Notes: generated by a model not told the origin, from the sequence alone. 64,000 nucleotides of DNA from Hungatella hathewayi WAL-18680 (GCF_000235505.1 NZ_JH379027.1:1190070-1254069), one strand, 5' to 3'; positions 1-8,284 are shown, counted from the stretch's first letter. Numbers and translations are program-made.

Positions 1-1
1 G

Positions 2-1093
2 CTGGGCAACCTGTTCGTGCTGCTGACCGGCATCGGTATTCTGGTGGCGGTTCTGGGCCTGGTGTTCTTAGACCCGATGCTGCGGCTGTTTGGCGCTACG
101 GACAGCGTGATGGAGTATTCCAGACAGTATACATCCATTATCCTGTTAGGAACCCCGTTCAATATGCTGGGTGTGGGACTTTCCAATATGGCGAGAACGG
201 ACGGAAGTCCCTCTCTTTCCATGTACAGTATTCTGGCGGGTGCCATCCTGAATACCATCCTGGACCCGATTTACATCTTCGTATTCCACTGGGGTGTGAC
301 CGGTGCGGCGATTGCCACCATTACCTCCCAGATTATCTCGGCCGTGGTGCTGATGGTGTATTTCCTGAAGAAGGGCAATATGCGGCTGAAGAAGAGAAAC
401 TTAAAGCTGGATGGCGTTATCTGTAAGAGTGTGGCGACGCTGGGCATTTCCAGTGGAATCACCCAGGTGGCTTCCACCATTTTACAGATTGTGCTGAATA
501 ACTCCCTGGTGTTCTACGGGGAGCAGAGCTATGTGGGCGGCGATGTAGCGCTGAGCGCCATGGGAATTGTGAACAAGATTGGTATGATTCTGGTATCCAT
601 CTGTATCGGCATCGGTATCGGTTCCCAGCCGATTCTCGGCTTCAACAAGGGGGCCCAAAAATTCGACCGTATCCGCCAGACTTATCTGCGGGCGGTGGGA
701 ATCGCCACGGTGGTGTCGGTGATTGGATGGGCCCTCTGCCAGCTGTTCCCGTATCAGATTCTGACCGTGTTTGGCAAGGCGGACGCCAACTTCACGGAGT
801 TTGCGGCGAAGGCTCTGCGGGTTTACATGCTGGGTATCTTCACCGCCGGTTTCCAGGTAGTCTCCACCAGCTATTTCCAGGCGACAGGACAGCCTATGAA
901 GGCGTCGATTCTGTCCATGTTAAGACAGTTGCTGGTGCTGATTCCCATGATTCTGATTCTGCCGCTGTTCTTCCAGTTAGACGGTATTTTGTATGCCGGA
1001 CCGGTGGCGGATATCAGTTCCGCGGTGGTGGTTTCGTTCTTTGTTGTGTATGAGATGAAGAAATTGAACCGGGTGATTGGAGAGAGTAAATAA
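2..1093 (+). CDS. MATE family multidrug/metabolite exporter, 5' end outside window
   Basis: An uninterrupted reading frame enters at base 2 and runs to the TAA at 1091-1093, giving about 363 residues against about 450 for full MATE proteins, so roughly the first 90 residues lie outside the window. The GTG at 17 is internal, not a start. The protein is almost wholly hydrophobic with about nine to ten membrane segments, has the two-fold MATE arrangement, and the loop GIGSQPILGFNKGA typical of the second half. MATE proteins export cationic drugs or metabolites using Na+ or H+ gradients. The substrate cannot be told. A strong terminator follows at once. Confidence 0.9.
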   Translation: MGNLFVLLTGIGILVAVLGLVFLDPMLRLFGATDSVMEYSRQYTSIILLGTPFNMLGVGLSNMARTDGSPSLSMYSILAGAILNTILDPIYIFVFHWGVTGAAIATITSQIISAVVLMVYFLKKGNMRLKKRNLKLDGVICKSVATLGISSGITQVASTILQIVLNNSLVFYGEQSYVGGDVALSAMGIVNKIGMILVSICIGIGIGSQPILGFNKGAQKFDRIRQTYLRAVGIATVVSVIGWALCQLFPYQILTVFGKADANFTEFAAKALRVYMLGIFTAGFQVVSTSYFQATGQPMKASILSMLRQLLVLIPMILILPLFFQLDGILYAGPVADISSAVVVSFFVVYEMKKLNRVIGESK

Positions 1094-1116
1094 GATAGCA
1101 TTTTGCATACGAAATT

Positions 1117-1170
1117 GGAGCGTTGTTCTATAGCTGGGTACCCGGCTATAGAGCAGCGCTCCATTTTATT
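1117..1170 (+). terminator. Rho-independent terminator after the MATE gene
   Basis: A stem of about 22 base pairs with a 2-base loop (arms 1117-1138 and 1141-1162, one or two mismatches) is followed by ATTTTATT. It closes the MATE transcription unit and insulates the lacI-type promoter downstream. Confidence 0.85.
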
Positions 1171-1233
1171 TCCGTCACTTTAGATTTGTAAAAGTGCACA
1201 AAGTTTTCATACGATTTTTATACAAATAATCAG

Positions 1234-1262
1234 TAGACAAACCCTGCATGCGTTGATATTAT
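1234..1262 (+). promoter_or_regulatory. sigma-A-type promoter of the LacI regulator gene
   Basis: TAGACA (1234-1239) and TATTAT (1257-1262) are separated by exactly 17 bases. The predicted start of transcription is near 1269, so the operator palindrome just downstream would fall at about +10 to +40, a roadblock or repression position. Confidence 0.65.
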
Positions 1263-1275
1263 AAGGACATCAAAG

Positions 1276-1319
1276 TTAGGTAAACGTTTACCTACAACGT
1301 TTACCTAAGAAATTTACCT
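1276..1319. promoter_or_regulatory. LacI-family operator cluster
   Basis: A perfect 16-base palindrome AGGTAAACGTTTACCT (1278-1293) has the central CG typical of LacI/CcpA operators. It lies inside a larger inverted repeat, TTAGGTAAACGTT (1276-1288) and AACGTTTACCTAA (1296-1308). The nonamer CGTTTACCT occurs at 1285 and 1298, and a variant AATTTACCT at 1311, so there are three half-sites at a strict 13-base period. The adjacent LacI-family gene is the obvious ligand. Confidence 0.75.
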
Positions 1320-1373
1320 AGATTCACGCATTTGCTATTAACATATGGACAGCAGAAAGGAGAAGATTAGAAG

Positions 1374-2369
1374 TTGAAAAAAGTAACGATGAAGGACATT
1401 GCCCGGGAGGCAGGTGTTTCTATCACTACCGTTTCCAAGATATTGAATAACGTGGACATGCATATCAGCGAGGCAACCAGGGAAAAGGTTATGGGTCTTG
1501 TTAAAGAGTACAACTACATCCCCAATCAGATTGCCAAAGGACTGCGCAGGAACAACAGCGATACCATAGGTGTTGTCACTTACGATATCTCAGATCCCTA
1601 TGTATCTGAAATTGTGAGAGGAATTGAATCTGTCTGCAAGGCAAACCGTCTTGGCGTCATCATCTGCAATACAAGCCCGGAAAAAGAGAAGGAGCTGGAG
1701 GATCTTCAGTTTCTGGGGTCTAAGATGGTGGACGGAATTATTTTCCTTCGCTCTCTGTCCCCAAAGAATGAGGAATGGGTCTCCAACATTAAAACGCCCA
1801 TCATTGTTGTAGACCGGGAATTATCCATGCATATCCCGGATATGGGGATGGTGGATTCCAGTTCCGTTGACGCAATCTATCAAGCGACACAATTACTGAT
1901 CAGGGAAGGCTGCCGCAAAATATCCTACATCGGTCCGTCTCCCGAATTGCGTTCCAGCAACCGTATAGAGGGATATCGAAACGCCTTGAAGGACAACGGG
2001 ATTACCCTTGATGAGCAATTCGTGTATCAGAAGGGCGCGTTTAACCCTGAGACCGGAATGCAAGGGGCTGCCAGTCTTTTTACCGGAGCAGGGATTGATG
2101 GTGTTGTGTGCGCCAATGACCTGATTGCATCAGGCGTGCTCCTGACGCTAAACAGGAAGGAGATTCGTGTTCCGAAAGACGTGAAAGTGATTGGAATTGA
2201 TAATATCCCCATTTCACAGTATTTAATCCCGCCTCTCACAACCGTGGATTTGCACGGTTATCAGGTAGGCAATGAGTGTGCGGAAATGCTCATATCCAGA
2301 ATCCGGGATGATATTCCCTTATCCCAAAAACTCATTGACTGTGAAATTGTGATGAGGGAGTCAGTTTAA
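1374..2369 (+). CDS. LacI family transcriptional regulator
   Basis: 331 residues, the usual LacI length. The N-terminal helix-turn-helix is at residues 5-25 (MKDIAREAGVSITTVSKIL), followed by the hinge helix and a periplasmic-binding-protein-like effector domain from about residue 60 to 325. Start TTG at 1374 follows AGAAAGGAGA at a good distance. It should repress its own gene, and probably the ADP-ribosylglycohydrolase-permease-esterase-kinase genes downstream, through the palindromes at 1276-1319. The downstream genes point to a ribose or riboside as effector, which is inference. A single GTTTACC half-site lies near 2570, before the next gene. Confidence 0.92.
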   Translation: MKKVTMKDIAREAGVSITTVSKILNNVDMHISEATREKVMGLVKEYNYIPNQIAKGLRRNNSDTIGVVTYDISDPYVSEIVRGIESVCKANRLGVIICNTSPEKEKELEDLQFLGSKMVDGIIFLRSLSPKNEEWVSNIKTPIIVVDRELSMHIPDMGMVDSSSVDAIYQATQLLIREGCRKISYIGPSPELRSSNRIEGYRNALKDNGITLDEQFVYQKGAFNPETGMQGAASLFTGAGIDGVVCANDLIASGVLLTLNRKEIRVPKDVKVIGIDNIPISQYLIPPLTTVDLHGYQVGNECAEMLISRIRDDIPLSQKLIDCEIVMRESV

Positions 2370-2372
2370 TCG

Positions 2373-2483
2373 ATGAAACAAAAGATAATCAGGCTTTGTG
2401 AAAGAAGCCGGAAAGGAGAATATCGTGAGTTTGTTGTTAAAAAGGCACTCACTTTGGGGGCGGGGGCCATAACCGGACAATAA
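2373..2483 (+). CDS. possible 36-residue ORF, unknown
   Basis: In the 300-base gap between the LacI gene and the ADP-ribosylglycohydrolase gene, an ATG at 2373, four bases after the lacI stop, opens 36 codons ending TAA at 2481-2483. The product is basic at the N-terminus (MKQKIIRLCERSRKGEYREF) and ends in a short Gly/Ala-rich stretch. No ribosome binding site of its own is convincing, though it could be translated by coupling to the LacI gene. It resembles no family I know and may be non-coding. The TTTGGGGG at its end can pair with CCCCCAAG at about 2494-2501. Confidence 0.2.
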   Translation: MKQKIIRLCERSRKGEYREFVVKKALTLGAGAITGQ

Positions 2484-2556
2484 AAAGAAAAACCCCCAAG
2501 GATACATAATTACAGGTTCGCCAACCGCAAATACATATCAAAGGAGGTATCCAAAA

Positions 2557-2580
2557 ATGGACAAATATAGTTTACCATAA
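2557..2580 (+). other. seven-codon mini-ORF with strong ribosome binding site
   Basis: AAAGGAGG (2540-2547) precedes ATG at 2557 at a good distance, but the frame ends after MDKYSLP (TAA 2578-2580). This is either the start of a gene lost by deletion or a leader peptide for the operon starting at 2670. The rest of 2484-2669 shows no further gene. Confidence 0.25.
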
Positions 2581-2669
2581 ATTGTGCAGTAATGTAAGTA
2601 TAAAAGTATAACATGTAGTTTATTAACCGTTATGAATCATAAAGGAAATTCCAGAAGGGAAAATAGAAT

Positions 2670-4109
2670 ATGAAACATTTTATGGAAAATGATACGTTTG
2701 GACTGTATACTGCACGTGTGTATTATGACTGGCAGCAGGCGAGGGATGAAGGCCGTGATGTTGCCCATTTAAAGGAGGTTTGTCAGGCAATACAAAAAAG
2801 ATTTTACGCTGACGACCGGCAGGTCACTCTCAATGATTACCAGCTTGCCTGCGCTCTGGAAGAACAGCTGCGGACAGCCCCGGTATTGGAACACAATAAG
2901 TATGTGGAGCCTTCAGATTACGAAGAAATTTTAAGAGAAAGACCTGACATTCACAGAGAAGCTTCCGCTATTTCAGATGAGGATGTGAAACGATGCATTC
3001 TCGGAGGATGGACCGGCAGAGTGGCCGGCTGTCTTCTGGGCAAGCCACTTGAATTTTGGAAGCGTGAAAACCTTAAAAATATGCTGGCCGAAACAAAAAA
3101 TTATCCGGTTACCCGTTACGTATCCACACAGGATTTCACCCCGGAGATGGTTAAGAAATATAACATTGTGACAGGCACCCCATTAAACAACCAGCCATGG
3201 ATTGATGAGCTGGAGGGTTACGCTCCCGTTGACGATGACACCAACTACACCGTACTGAACCTCAAGGTTATGGAGGTGTTCGGATATGATTTTGATCCCG
3301 GTGATGTGTTATATGCATGGCTCAACTGGCTTCCGGCGGGCGTGTGCTGCACAGCGGAGAGAGTAGCCTACAAAAATGCGGTGGAAGGCTTCTCAGCCCC
3401 CACAACCGCAACATTCCAGAACCCTTTCAGGGAGTGGGTAGGCGCTCAGATCAGAGCGGAGGTCTTTGGCTGGGTCAACCCCGGCAATCCTGAGGCAGCG
3501 GCCGAGGCGGCTTATAGGGATGCCTGTGTTTCCCACACAAGAAACGGAATCTATGGGGAAATGTTTGTTGCCGCTATGGTAGCCGCCGCTGCTCGTACCA
3601 CAGATATACGAGAAATTATTCAGGCCGGGCTGGGAGAAATTCCCCAAAAATCACGGATGGCACTGGCGGTACAGTCTGTTCTTGAGGACTATGACAGCGG
3701 GATGACCTATGAGGACTCCCTGGAAAAATTACATAAGCTTCACGATGAAAACAATATCTTTGAATGGTGTCATGTGATACCAAACGAGAAAATCATCGTA
3801 CTCTCCCTGCTGTATTCCGGCGGAGATTATTCACGGGCGATCGGAAATTGTGTACAGTTTGCGTTTGACACGGATTCCAATGCCGCTATAGTCGGTGCTG
3901 TGATGGGAACCTTGCTGGGGCCGGAGGGAATTGACGAAGCATGGACCAATCCAACCGGAGGTATGCTGGCCAGTTCCGTGCTGGATGAGCATATGAACAG
4001 CATAAGCCAATTGGTTGATCGAACCATGAAGATCATGAAACGGGAGATTGAGCCGGACCAGAGACTAAAACGCCGCTATGATTACAATGAGAGCTTCGAC
4101 ATAGAGTAG
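2670..4109 (+). CDS. ADP-ribosylglycohydrolase (ARH/DraG) family protein
   Basis: 479 residues. The N-terminal 100 residues are a family-specific extension; the ARH core begins with GGWTGRVAGCLLG (residues 112-124), continues with the metal-binding DDDTNYT (188-194), and ends with DTDSNAAIVGAVMG (400-413). These three Asp clusters hold two Mg2+ ions in ARH1/DraG enzymes that cleave N- or O-glycosidic bonds of ADP-ribose adducts. All metal ligands appear intact. Cytoplasmic: no signal peptide. It heads an operon with a permease, an esterase and a ribokinase-like enzyme, so a small ribosylated metabolite is a better guess for its substrate than ADP-ribosylated protein; that is inference. Confidence 0.88.
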   Translation: MKHFMENDTFGLYTARVYYDWQQARDEGRDVAHLKEVCQAIQKRFYADDRQVTLNDYQLACALEEQLRTAPVLEHNKYVEPSDYEEILRERPDIHREASAISDEDVKRCILGGWTGRVAGCLLGKPLEFWKRENLKNMLAETKNYPVTRYVSTQDFTPEMVKKYNIVTGTPLNNQPWIDELEGYAPVDDDTNYTVLNLKVMEVFGYDFDPGDVLYAWLNWLPAGVCCTAERVAYKNAVEGFSAPTTATFQNPFREWVGAQIRAEVFGWVNPGNPEAAAEAAYRDACVSHTRNGIYGEMFVAAMVAAAARTTDIREIIQAGLGEIPQKSRMALAVQSVLEDYDSGMTYEDSLEKLHKLHDENNIFEWCHVIPNEKIIVLSLLYSGGDYSRAIGNCVQFAFDTDSNAAIVGAVMGTLLGPEGIDEAWTNPTGGMLASSVLDEHMNSISQLVDRTMKIMKREIEPDQRLKRRYDYNESFDIE

Positions 4110-4168
4110 AGTTTGTTGAAACGAGGATACCCGCAAACTGTATTTTAAGAAAAGGAGAAGTTCACAAT

Positions 4169-5503
4169 ATGAGTACGAATAAAAACGAATTGAAACGTGA
4201 GATGGGGCTCTTTTCAGCAATATCTGTATTGGTGGGCACAGTGATTGGCTCCGGGATTTTTACAGTGCCCGGTAAAATAGCTGCCTCAGCCGGCTCCATC
4301 GGCCCCACTATTTTAGCCTGGTTAATTGCCGGTGCCGGCGCTGTATTATGCGCATTGGTATATGCGGAGCTGTCACCCGCTATGCCTAAGGCCGGTGGCT
4401 CCTACGTTTATATTGATGAGGCGTTTGGCCACTGTGCTTCCTTTGTCTATGGCTGGTCCATGATTTTTGGCCTCTTTCTTCCTGTTATGGCCATGATGGC
4501 ATCCGCCTTTGCCAGCAATTTTGCAGTTCTGTTCCCAGGACTCAATTTGTCGGTTACGGGTGAGCGCCTGGTGGCAACCGCATTGATTTTAATCCTGGCC
4601 GGGGTGAATTTACTGGGGGTGAAAAACGGCTCAGCGGTACAAAATATTTTCACAGTGGCGAAGGTTACGGTACTTGTTGTCGCAAGTGTAGGCGGTTTAT
4701 TTGCTTTAAAGCCGGAAAACTTCACGACTATGACAACGGAAACCGTAGAATGGGGGAATTCATTTGCCACAGCGGTACCTGCCCTGGCAGCGATGGGAGG
4801 CTATTACACCCTCTCCTATATGAGTGGTGAAATTAAGAATCCAAAACGCAACCTTCCGCTTGCAACCATCATCGGCATGGGGATTGTTATCATTATTAAC
4901 ATACTTCTCACTGTGGCCTGTGTTGGTTCTGTAGGGTTTGCAAATCTGGCAGGCTCCATGACTCCGGTCAGTGACACTGCACAGGTTGCATTTGGCAGTT
5001 TTGGCGCTGCATTAATCACTCTTGGGGCAACCGTGTCTATCTTTGGTTCCACCAACGGCACTCTGCTCAGTTTTCCGCGTGTGGCTTATGCGATGGCAGA
5101 AAACCGCATGATGTTTTCATTCTTTTCAAAACTGCATCCTAAATATAAAACTCCTTATATTACGATTTTGGTATATGCGGCAGGTGCGGTGATGTTTATA
5201 TGGACAGGGAATTTTATGACATTTTTGATGATGAGCACGTTTGTCGGGTGTCTGAGTGAGGTTGCCGTGTGTCTCTCGCTGTTTGTTCTGCGCAAAAAAC
5301 AGCCGGATATGGAACGTCCCTTTAAAATGTGGGGATATCCGGTTACCGCAATCCTTGCAACTGTCATTACCATGATACTTGCATGCAGTGTTTCTATCCA
5401 GGAAATAATTAGTGGAAGTCTCCTGATGCTGACTTCGATACCGGCATACTTCATTTTTTTATACACCCGCAACAGGAAGCAGTCGTCAACTGCTGATCAG
5501 TAA
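4169..5503 (+). CDS. APC family amino acid/polyamine permease
   Basis: 444 residues with about 12 membrane segments. The first helix carries the unwound substrate-binding motif GSGIF (residues 27-31) of the amino acid-polyamine-organocation superfamily, followed by the conserved helix 2 region AELSPAMPKAGGSYVY. Members are H+- or Na+-coupled importers or exchangers of amino acids and amines. An AAAAGGAGAAG ribosome binding site sits before the ATG at 4169. Its place between a glycohydrolase and an esterase suggests that the imported compound is an amino acid or amine conjugate; this is inference. The stop codon abuts the ATG of the next gene. Confidence 0.9.
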   Translation: MSTNKNELKREMGLFSAISVLVGTVIGSGIFTVPGKIAASAGSIGPTILAWLIAGAGAVLCALVYAELSPAMPKAGGSYVYIDEAFGHCASFVYGWSMIFGLFLPVMAMMASAFASNFAVLFPGLNLSVTGERLVATALILILAGVNLLGVKNGSAVQNIFTVAKVTVLVVASVGGLFALKPENFTTMTTETVEWGNSFATAVPALAAMGGYYTLSYMSGEIKNPKRNLPLATIIGMGIVIIINILLTVACVGSVGFANLAGSMTPVSDTAQVAFGSFGAALITLGATVSIFGSTNGTLLSFPRVAYAMAENRMMFSFFSKLHPKYKTPYITILVYAAGAVMFIWTGNFMTFLMMSTFVGCLSEVAVCLSLFVLRKKQPDMERPFKMWGYPVTAILATVITMILACSVSIQEIISGSLLMLTSIPAYFIFLYTRNRKQSSTADQ

Positions 5504-6478
5504 ATGGGGTACAGAATGTGGAGAAAAAGTGGGCCAATCCTGCCCACAGAGGGGAAACGCGGTTTTTTTGATATTTCCTACGGAGAATCGGAAGCACAGA
5601 AGCTGGATATCTGGCTTCCGGAGGGAGAAGGGCCGTTTCCTGTGATTATCAGTATTCACGGCGGAGGCTTTGTGGCCTGCGGCAAGCGGCAAAAAGATAT
5701 GACAGCTCCGATGCTGGAGGGGTTAAAGAAGGGATTTGCAGTGGCGGCTTTGAATTACAGACTGGCGGATGAGGCAGTCTTTCCGGAGCCGGTAAAGGAC
5801 ATCAAACAGGCAATCCGGTTTTTGAAAGCCAATGCGCCGATATACCGTCTGAAACCGGATCAGATGGCTGCCTGGGGCGGCAGCGCCGGTGGATATATGG
5901 CGCTGATGGCCTGCCTGTTTGCCGATGACCCGTATTACGATCAGGAACTTGACCCCAACCTGCATGTTTCTGCTCAAATTGCGGGAGGTGTCGCCTGGTA
6001 TCCGCTCACCGATATGGCATCGTGTGATGAAGAACTGGCTGTCAATAGCGTTGTCAACCGTTACTTTCGCAAAGAGGTTACGGATGTCTGTGTGGAATAT
6101 GAACCGGCGGTGCCGATGACTTTGGAATCAGAGTTTCCGTTTTATAACCGTGAGGGATGGCTCACCCGGTTCCTTGGATGTCCGGTGGATTCCGGTGATG
6201 AGACGGTGAGGAAGGCGAGTCCGCTTTACGCAGTCCACGATCACATGCCTCCGGTGCTGATTCAACATGGGAGCGGCGATGAAATTGTTCCCATGCAGCA
6301 GTCCATCCGATTTGCGCTTTACGCAAACACCTGTTGTGGAGAGGAGCGCGTAACGGTGGAAATACTGCCGAATGCAGTTCATTCCTCTGTTTTGTTTGAA
6401 ACAAAGGAGAATTTAGAGCGGGTGTTTGCGTTTATATCAGACATATTGGAGATCAGGGAATCGGCAGCAGAACGATAA
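5504..6478 (+). CDS. alpha/beta hydrolase (BD-FAE/carboxylesterase-like)
   Basis: 324 residues. Oxyanion-hole motif HGGG at 52-55, nucleophile elbow GGSAGG at 125-130 with Ser127, and likely Asp259 (HGSGDE) and His293 complete the triad of the hormone-sensitive-lipase/acetyl-esterase clan. The ATG at 5504 follows the permease stop without a gap and without its own clear ribosome binding site, so translation is probably coupled; the ATG at 5516 is an alternative. No signal peptide, hence a cytoplasmic esterase acting on an imported acylated substrate. A related hydrolase is encoded in the minus-strand operon at 9621-10466. Confidence 0.88.
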   Translation: MGYRMWRKSGPILPTEGKRGFFDISYGESEAQKLDIWLPEGEGPFPVIISIHGGGFVACGKRQKDMTAPMLEGLKKGFAVAALNYRLADEAVFPEPVKDIKQAIRFLKANAPIYRLKPDQMAAWGGSAGGYMALMACLFADDPYYDQELDPNLHVSAQIAGGVAWYPLTDMASCDEELAVNSVVNRYFRKEVTDVCVEYEPAVPMTLESEFPFYNREGWLTRFLGCPVDSGDETVRKASPLYAVHDHMPPVLIQHGSGDEIVPMQQSIRFALYANTCCGEERVTVEILPNAVHSSVLFETKENLERVFAFISDILEIRESAAER

Positions 6479-6494
6479 GAAGGAGGGAAAGGAT

Positions 6495-7370
6495 TTGCGT
6501 ATTTTGAATTTTGGATCATTGAATATTGACAGGGTGTATCAGGTGGAGCATTTTGTCCGGGAAGGAGAAACCATTTTAGCTGGGGAATATGTTTCTAATA
6601 TCGGGGGAAAAGGACTGAATCAGTCCATTGCGCTGGCCAGGGCGGGCGCACATGTGATTCATGCAGGGGCGATCGGGCCAGATGGCACGGAACTGAAAAT
6701 GGCCCTTGAAGCCGACGGAGTAGATACGGGTTATATCATGCAGGTGCCGGAAGCCAGCGGCCATGCGGTGATACAGATAGCGAATGGGGAAAACAGTATT
6801 ATTGTATATGGCGGAGCCAATCGGACCATTGATCATGCCTGTGTCTGCAAGGTTCTGGATGAATTTGGGCCAGATGATCTTTTGTTGGTTCAAAATGAAA
6901 TCTCCTGTGTCCCATACATCATGAAACAGGCAAAGGCGCGTGGAATGAAAGTCGCTATTAATGCATCTCCTATTACTGCAGAACTTTTGGAGTATCCACT
7001 GGAGCTGGCAGATTATATCATTGTAAATGAGCAGGAAGGAGGAGCACTGGCAGACAGTTCGGATGCCTCGTATGAAGAGATATTGAACAGTGTGGCAGAA
7101 AAATACCGGACAGCTGTTTTGCTGACAGCAGGAGATAAAGGAGCTTATTACCGGAGTGGCGAAGCGCAGTATTATCAGCCGGTTATAAAGGCAGATACAG
7201 TAGATACCACCGGGGCAGGGGATACCTTCTGCGGATATTTCCTGGCCGGATTAAGTGAAGGGATGGAACCCGGAGAGATCCTTAAAATGGCAGCTGCCGC
7301 CGCTGCAATCACAGTCAGCCGTCCAGGTGCATCGAAAAGCATACCGTGGAGGACTGAGATAATCATATAA
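6495..7370 (+). CDS. PfkB family kinase, ribokinase-like
   Basis: 292 residues from the TTG at 6495, chosen because AGAAGGAGGGAAAGG stands just before it and because the ribokinase fold starts here (LRILNFGSLNIDRVY); the frame is open further upstream. PfkB signature 1 is at about 36-50 (IGGKGLNQSIALARAGA), the NxxE motif at 178-181, and signature 2 DTTGAGDTF at 237-245 with catalytic Asp243. Ribokinase makes ribose 5-phosphate. As last gene of the operon it would channel the pentose freed by the glycohydrolase into the pentose phosphate pathway. Other sugars or a nucleoside are possible substrates. Confidence 0.88.
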   Translation: MRILNFGSLNIDRVYQVEHFVREGETILAGEYVSNIGGKGLNQSIALARAGAHVIHAGAIGPDGTELKMALEADGVDTGYIMQVPEASGHAVIQIANGENSIIVYGGANRTIDHACVCKVLDEFGPDDLLLVQNEISCVPYIMKQAKARGMKVAINASPITAELLEYPLELADYIIVNEQEGGALADSSDASYEEILNSVAEKYRTAVLLTAGDKGAYYRSGEAQYYQPVIKADTVDTTGAGDTFCGYFLAGLSEGMEPGEILKMAAAAAAITVSRPGASKSIPWRTEIII

Positions 7371-7386
7371 TCGAGTCCCTATTAGG

Positions 7387-7425
7387 AATCGCCAGTTCCG
7401 GCAAATGCTGGAGCTGGCGATTTTT
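7387..7425 (+). terminator. terminator of the riboside-utilisation operon
   Basis: AATCGCCAG (7387-7395) pairs with CTGGCGATT (7414-7422), with further pairing inside, followed by TTTTTG. It also stands directly beyond the 3' end of thiT on the other strand. Confidence 0.8.
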
Positions 7426-7430
7426 GTGGT

Positions 7431-8087
7431 TTATTCCGTGGCGGCTCTCTTCACCTGTGCCAGCGCTTTGGATACCGGTGGGAGCATGATAAGGATGACC
7501 GTGAGGACGCCCTCCGCCAGTATGTAGGAGTAGTTATAGACAAACGGATAAATCGCGGTCAGGGACTGGGGGAAGTTGTCCGGCATGTAGTCCATCCAGT
7601 ACAGATATCCGCCCAGGGCGTGGAAGGCGCCTCTTGCCAGGATTCCCAGAATATAACCTTTTAACAGGCCGTTCTTCGACTTGTGGAAGACTCCGGACAG
7701 TCCCAGGGCCGCGAAAGCCAGAATATAGTCACAGCAGACCTGGAAGAAGGAGAGGACAAATGGCTCCTGCAGAAACTGCAGAATTCCGTAGGCCAGTCCG
7801 GTGAGAATCCCCACCTTCAGTCCATACCAGTAACCAATCAGGCAGATAAACAGCATAGAAAACAGGGTGACGGAACCACCGAAGGGCAGACCGAAAAGTT
7901 TTAAATACGAGGTGATAAAAGCAAGTGCCATGGCGACGCCGCAGTATACCAGCTGTTTCGTGGACATTTTCTTCCCGGAAGAATCTCTGGTGATAAAGCT
8001 GGCGGCGAGAAATAATAGAACGGCGGCCAGCACGCACAGCGCGTAGCCTAAGGTGGTCAAACCACCATCTGGGGTAACAATAGACAT
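7431..8087 (-). CDS. thiT: thiamine ECF transporter substrate-binding component ThiT
   Basis: 218 residues with six membrane segments plus an N-terminal extra helix. The segment SVTLFSMLFICLIGYWYG and the downstream YGLKVGILTGLAYGILQFL pattern, as well as the aromatic C-terminal region (YLYWMDYMPDN), match the ThiT/YuaJ family that binds thiamine and works with the shared ECF energising module (EcfA, EcfA', EcfT; not in this window). The TPP riboswitch directly upstream confirms the assignment. ATG at 8087 is preceded by AAAGGAGG, which itself lies in a regulatory hairpin. Confidence 0.93.
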   Translation of the reverse strand: MSIVTPDGGLTTLGYALCVLAAVLLFLAASFITRDSSGKKMSTKQLVYCGVAMALAFITSYLKLFGLPFGGSVTLFSMLFICLIGYWYGLKVGILTGLAYGILQFLQEPFVLSFFQVCCDYILAFAALGLSGVFHKSKNGLLKGYILGILARGAFHALGGYLYWMDYMPDNFPQSLTAIYPFVYNYSYILAEGVLTVILIMLPPVSKALAQVKRAATE

Positions 8088-8095
8088 AAAAAAAT

Positions 8096-8118
8096 CCTCC
8101 TTTGTGATGCACAGGAGG
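8096..8118 (-). promoter_or_regulatory. RBS-sequestering hairpin of the thiT riboswitch
   Basis: Read on the minus strand, CCTCC-TGTG-CAT-CACA-(AA)-GGAGG folds into a hairpin whose 3' arm is the thiT ribosome binding site, followed by A and seven T before the ATG. It could act as translational off-switch, and its T-tract could also support termination. It lies 20-30 bases downstream of the TPP aptamer. Confidence 0.7.
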
Positions 8119-8140
8119 GGACTACTAATAAAGTAAGTTT

Positions 8141-8225
8141 AAATGCTTCCTTACGCCGGCATTATCCGGTTCAAGTAGTGAGGGTTAGGCAGTTAACCTT
8201 TCTCAGCCGTGACGGCTCCCCTAGC
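8141..8225 (-). ncRNA. TPP (THI-box) riboswitch aptamer
   Basis: On the minus strand the sequence begins GGGGAGCCG, has the pyrimidine-sensing CTGAGA, a P3-type hairpin region around GGTTAACTGCCTAACC, then ACTTGAACCGGATAATGCCG and GCGTAAGGAAGC. These are the conserved THI-box elements in the correct order. Thiamine pyrophosphate binding should switch off thiT. Confidence 0.95.
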
Positions 8226-8255
8226 GTGTCATTGTTTAATTTTTGTTTCCAGGTG

Positions 8256-8284
8256 AGTATAACGCAGAGTGGTTAAAATGTCAA
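8256..8284 (-). promoter_or_regulatory. promoter of the riboswitch-thiT transcript
   Basis: On the minus strand TTGACA (8284-8279) and TATACT (8261-8256) are 17 bases apart, a near-consensus vegetative promoter. Transcription would start about 8249, some 25 bases before the aptamer. Confidence 0.85.
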
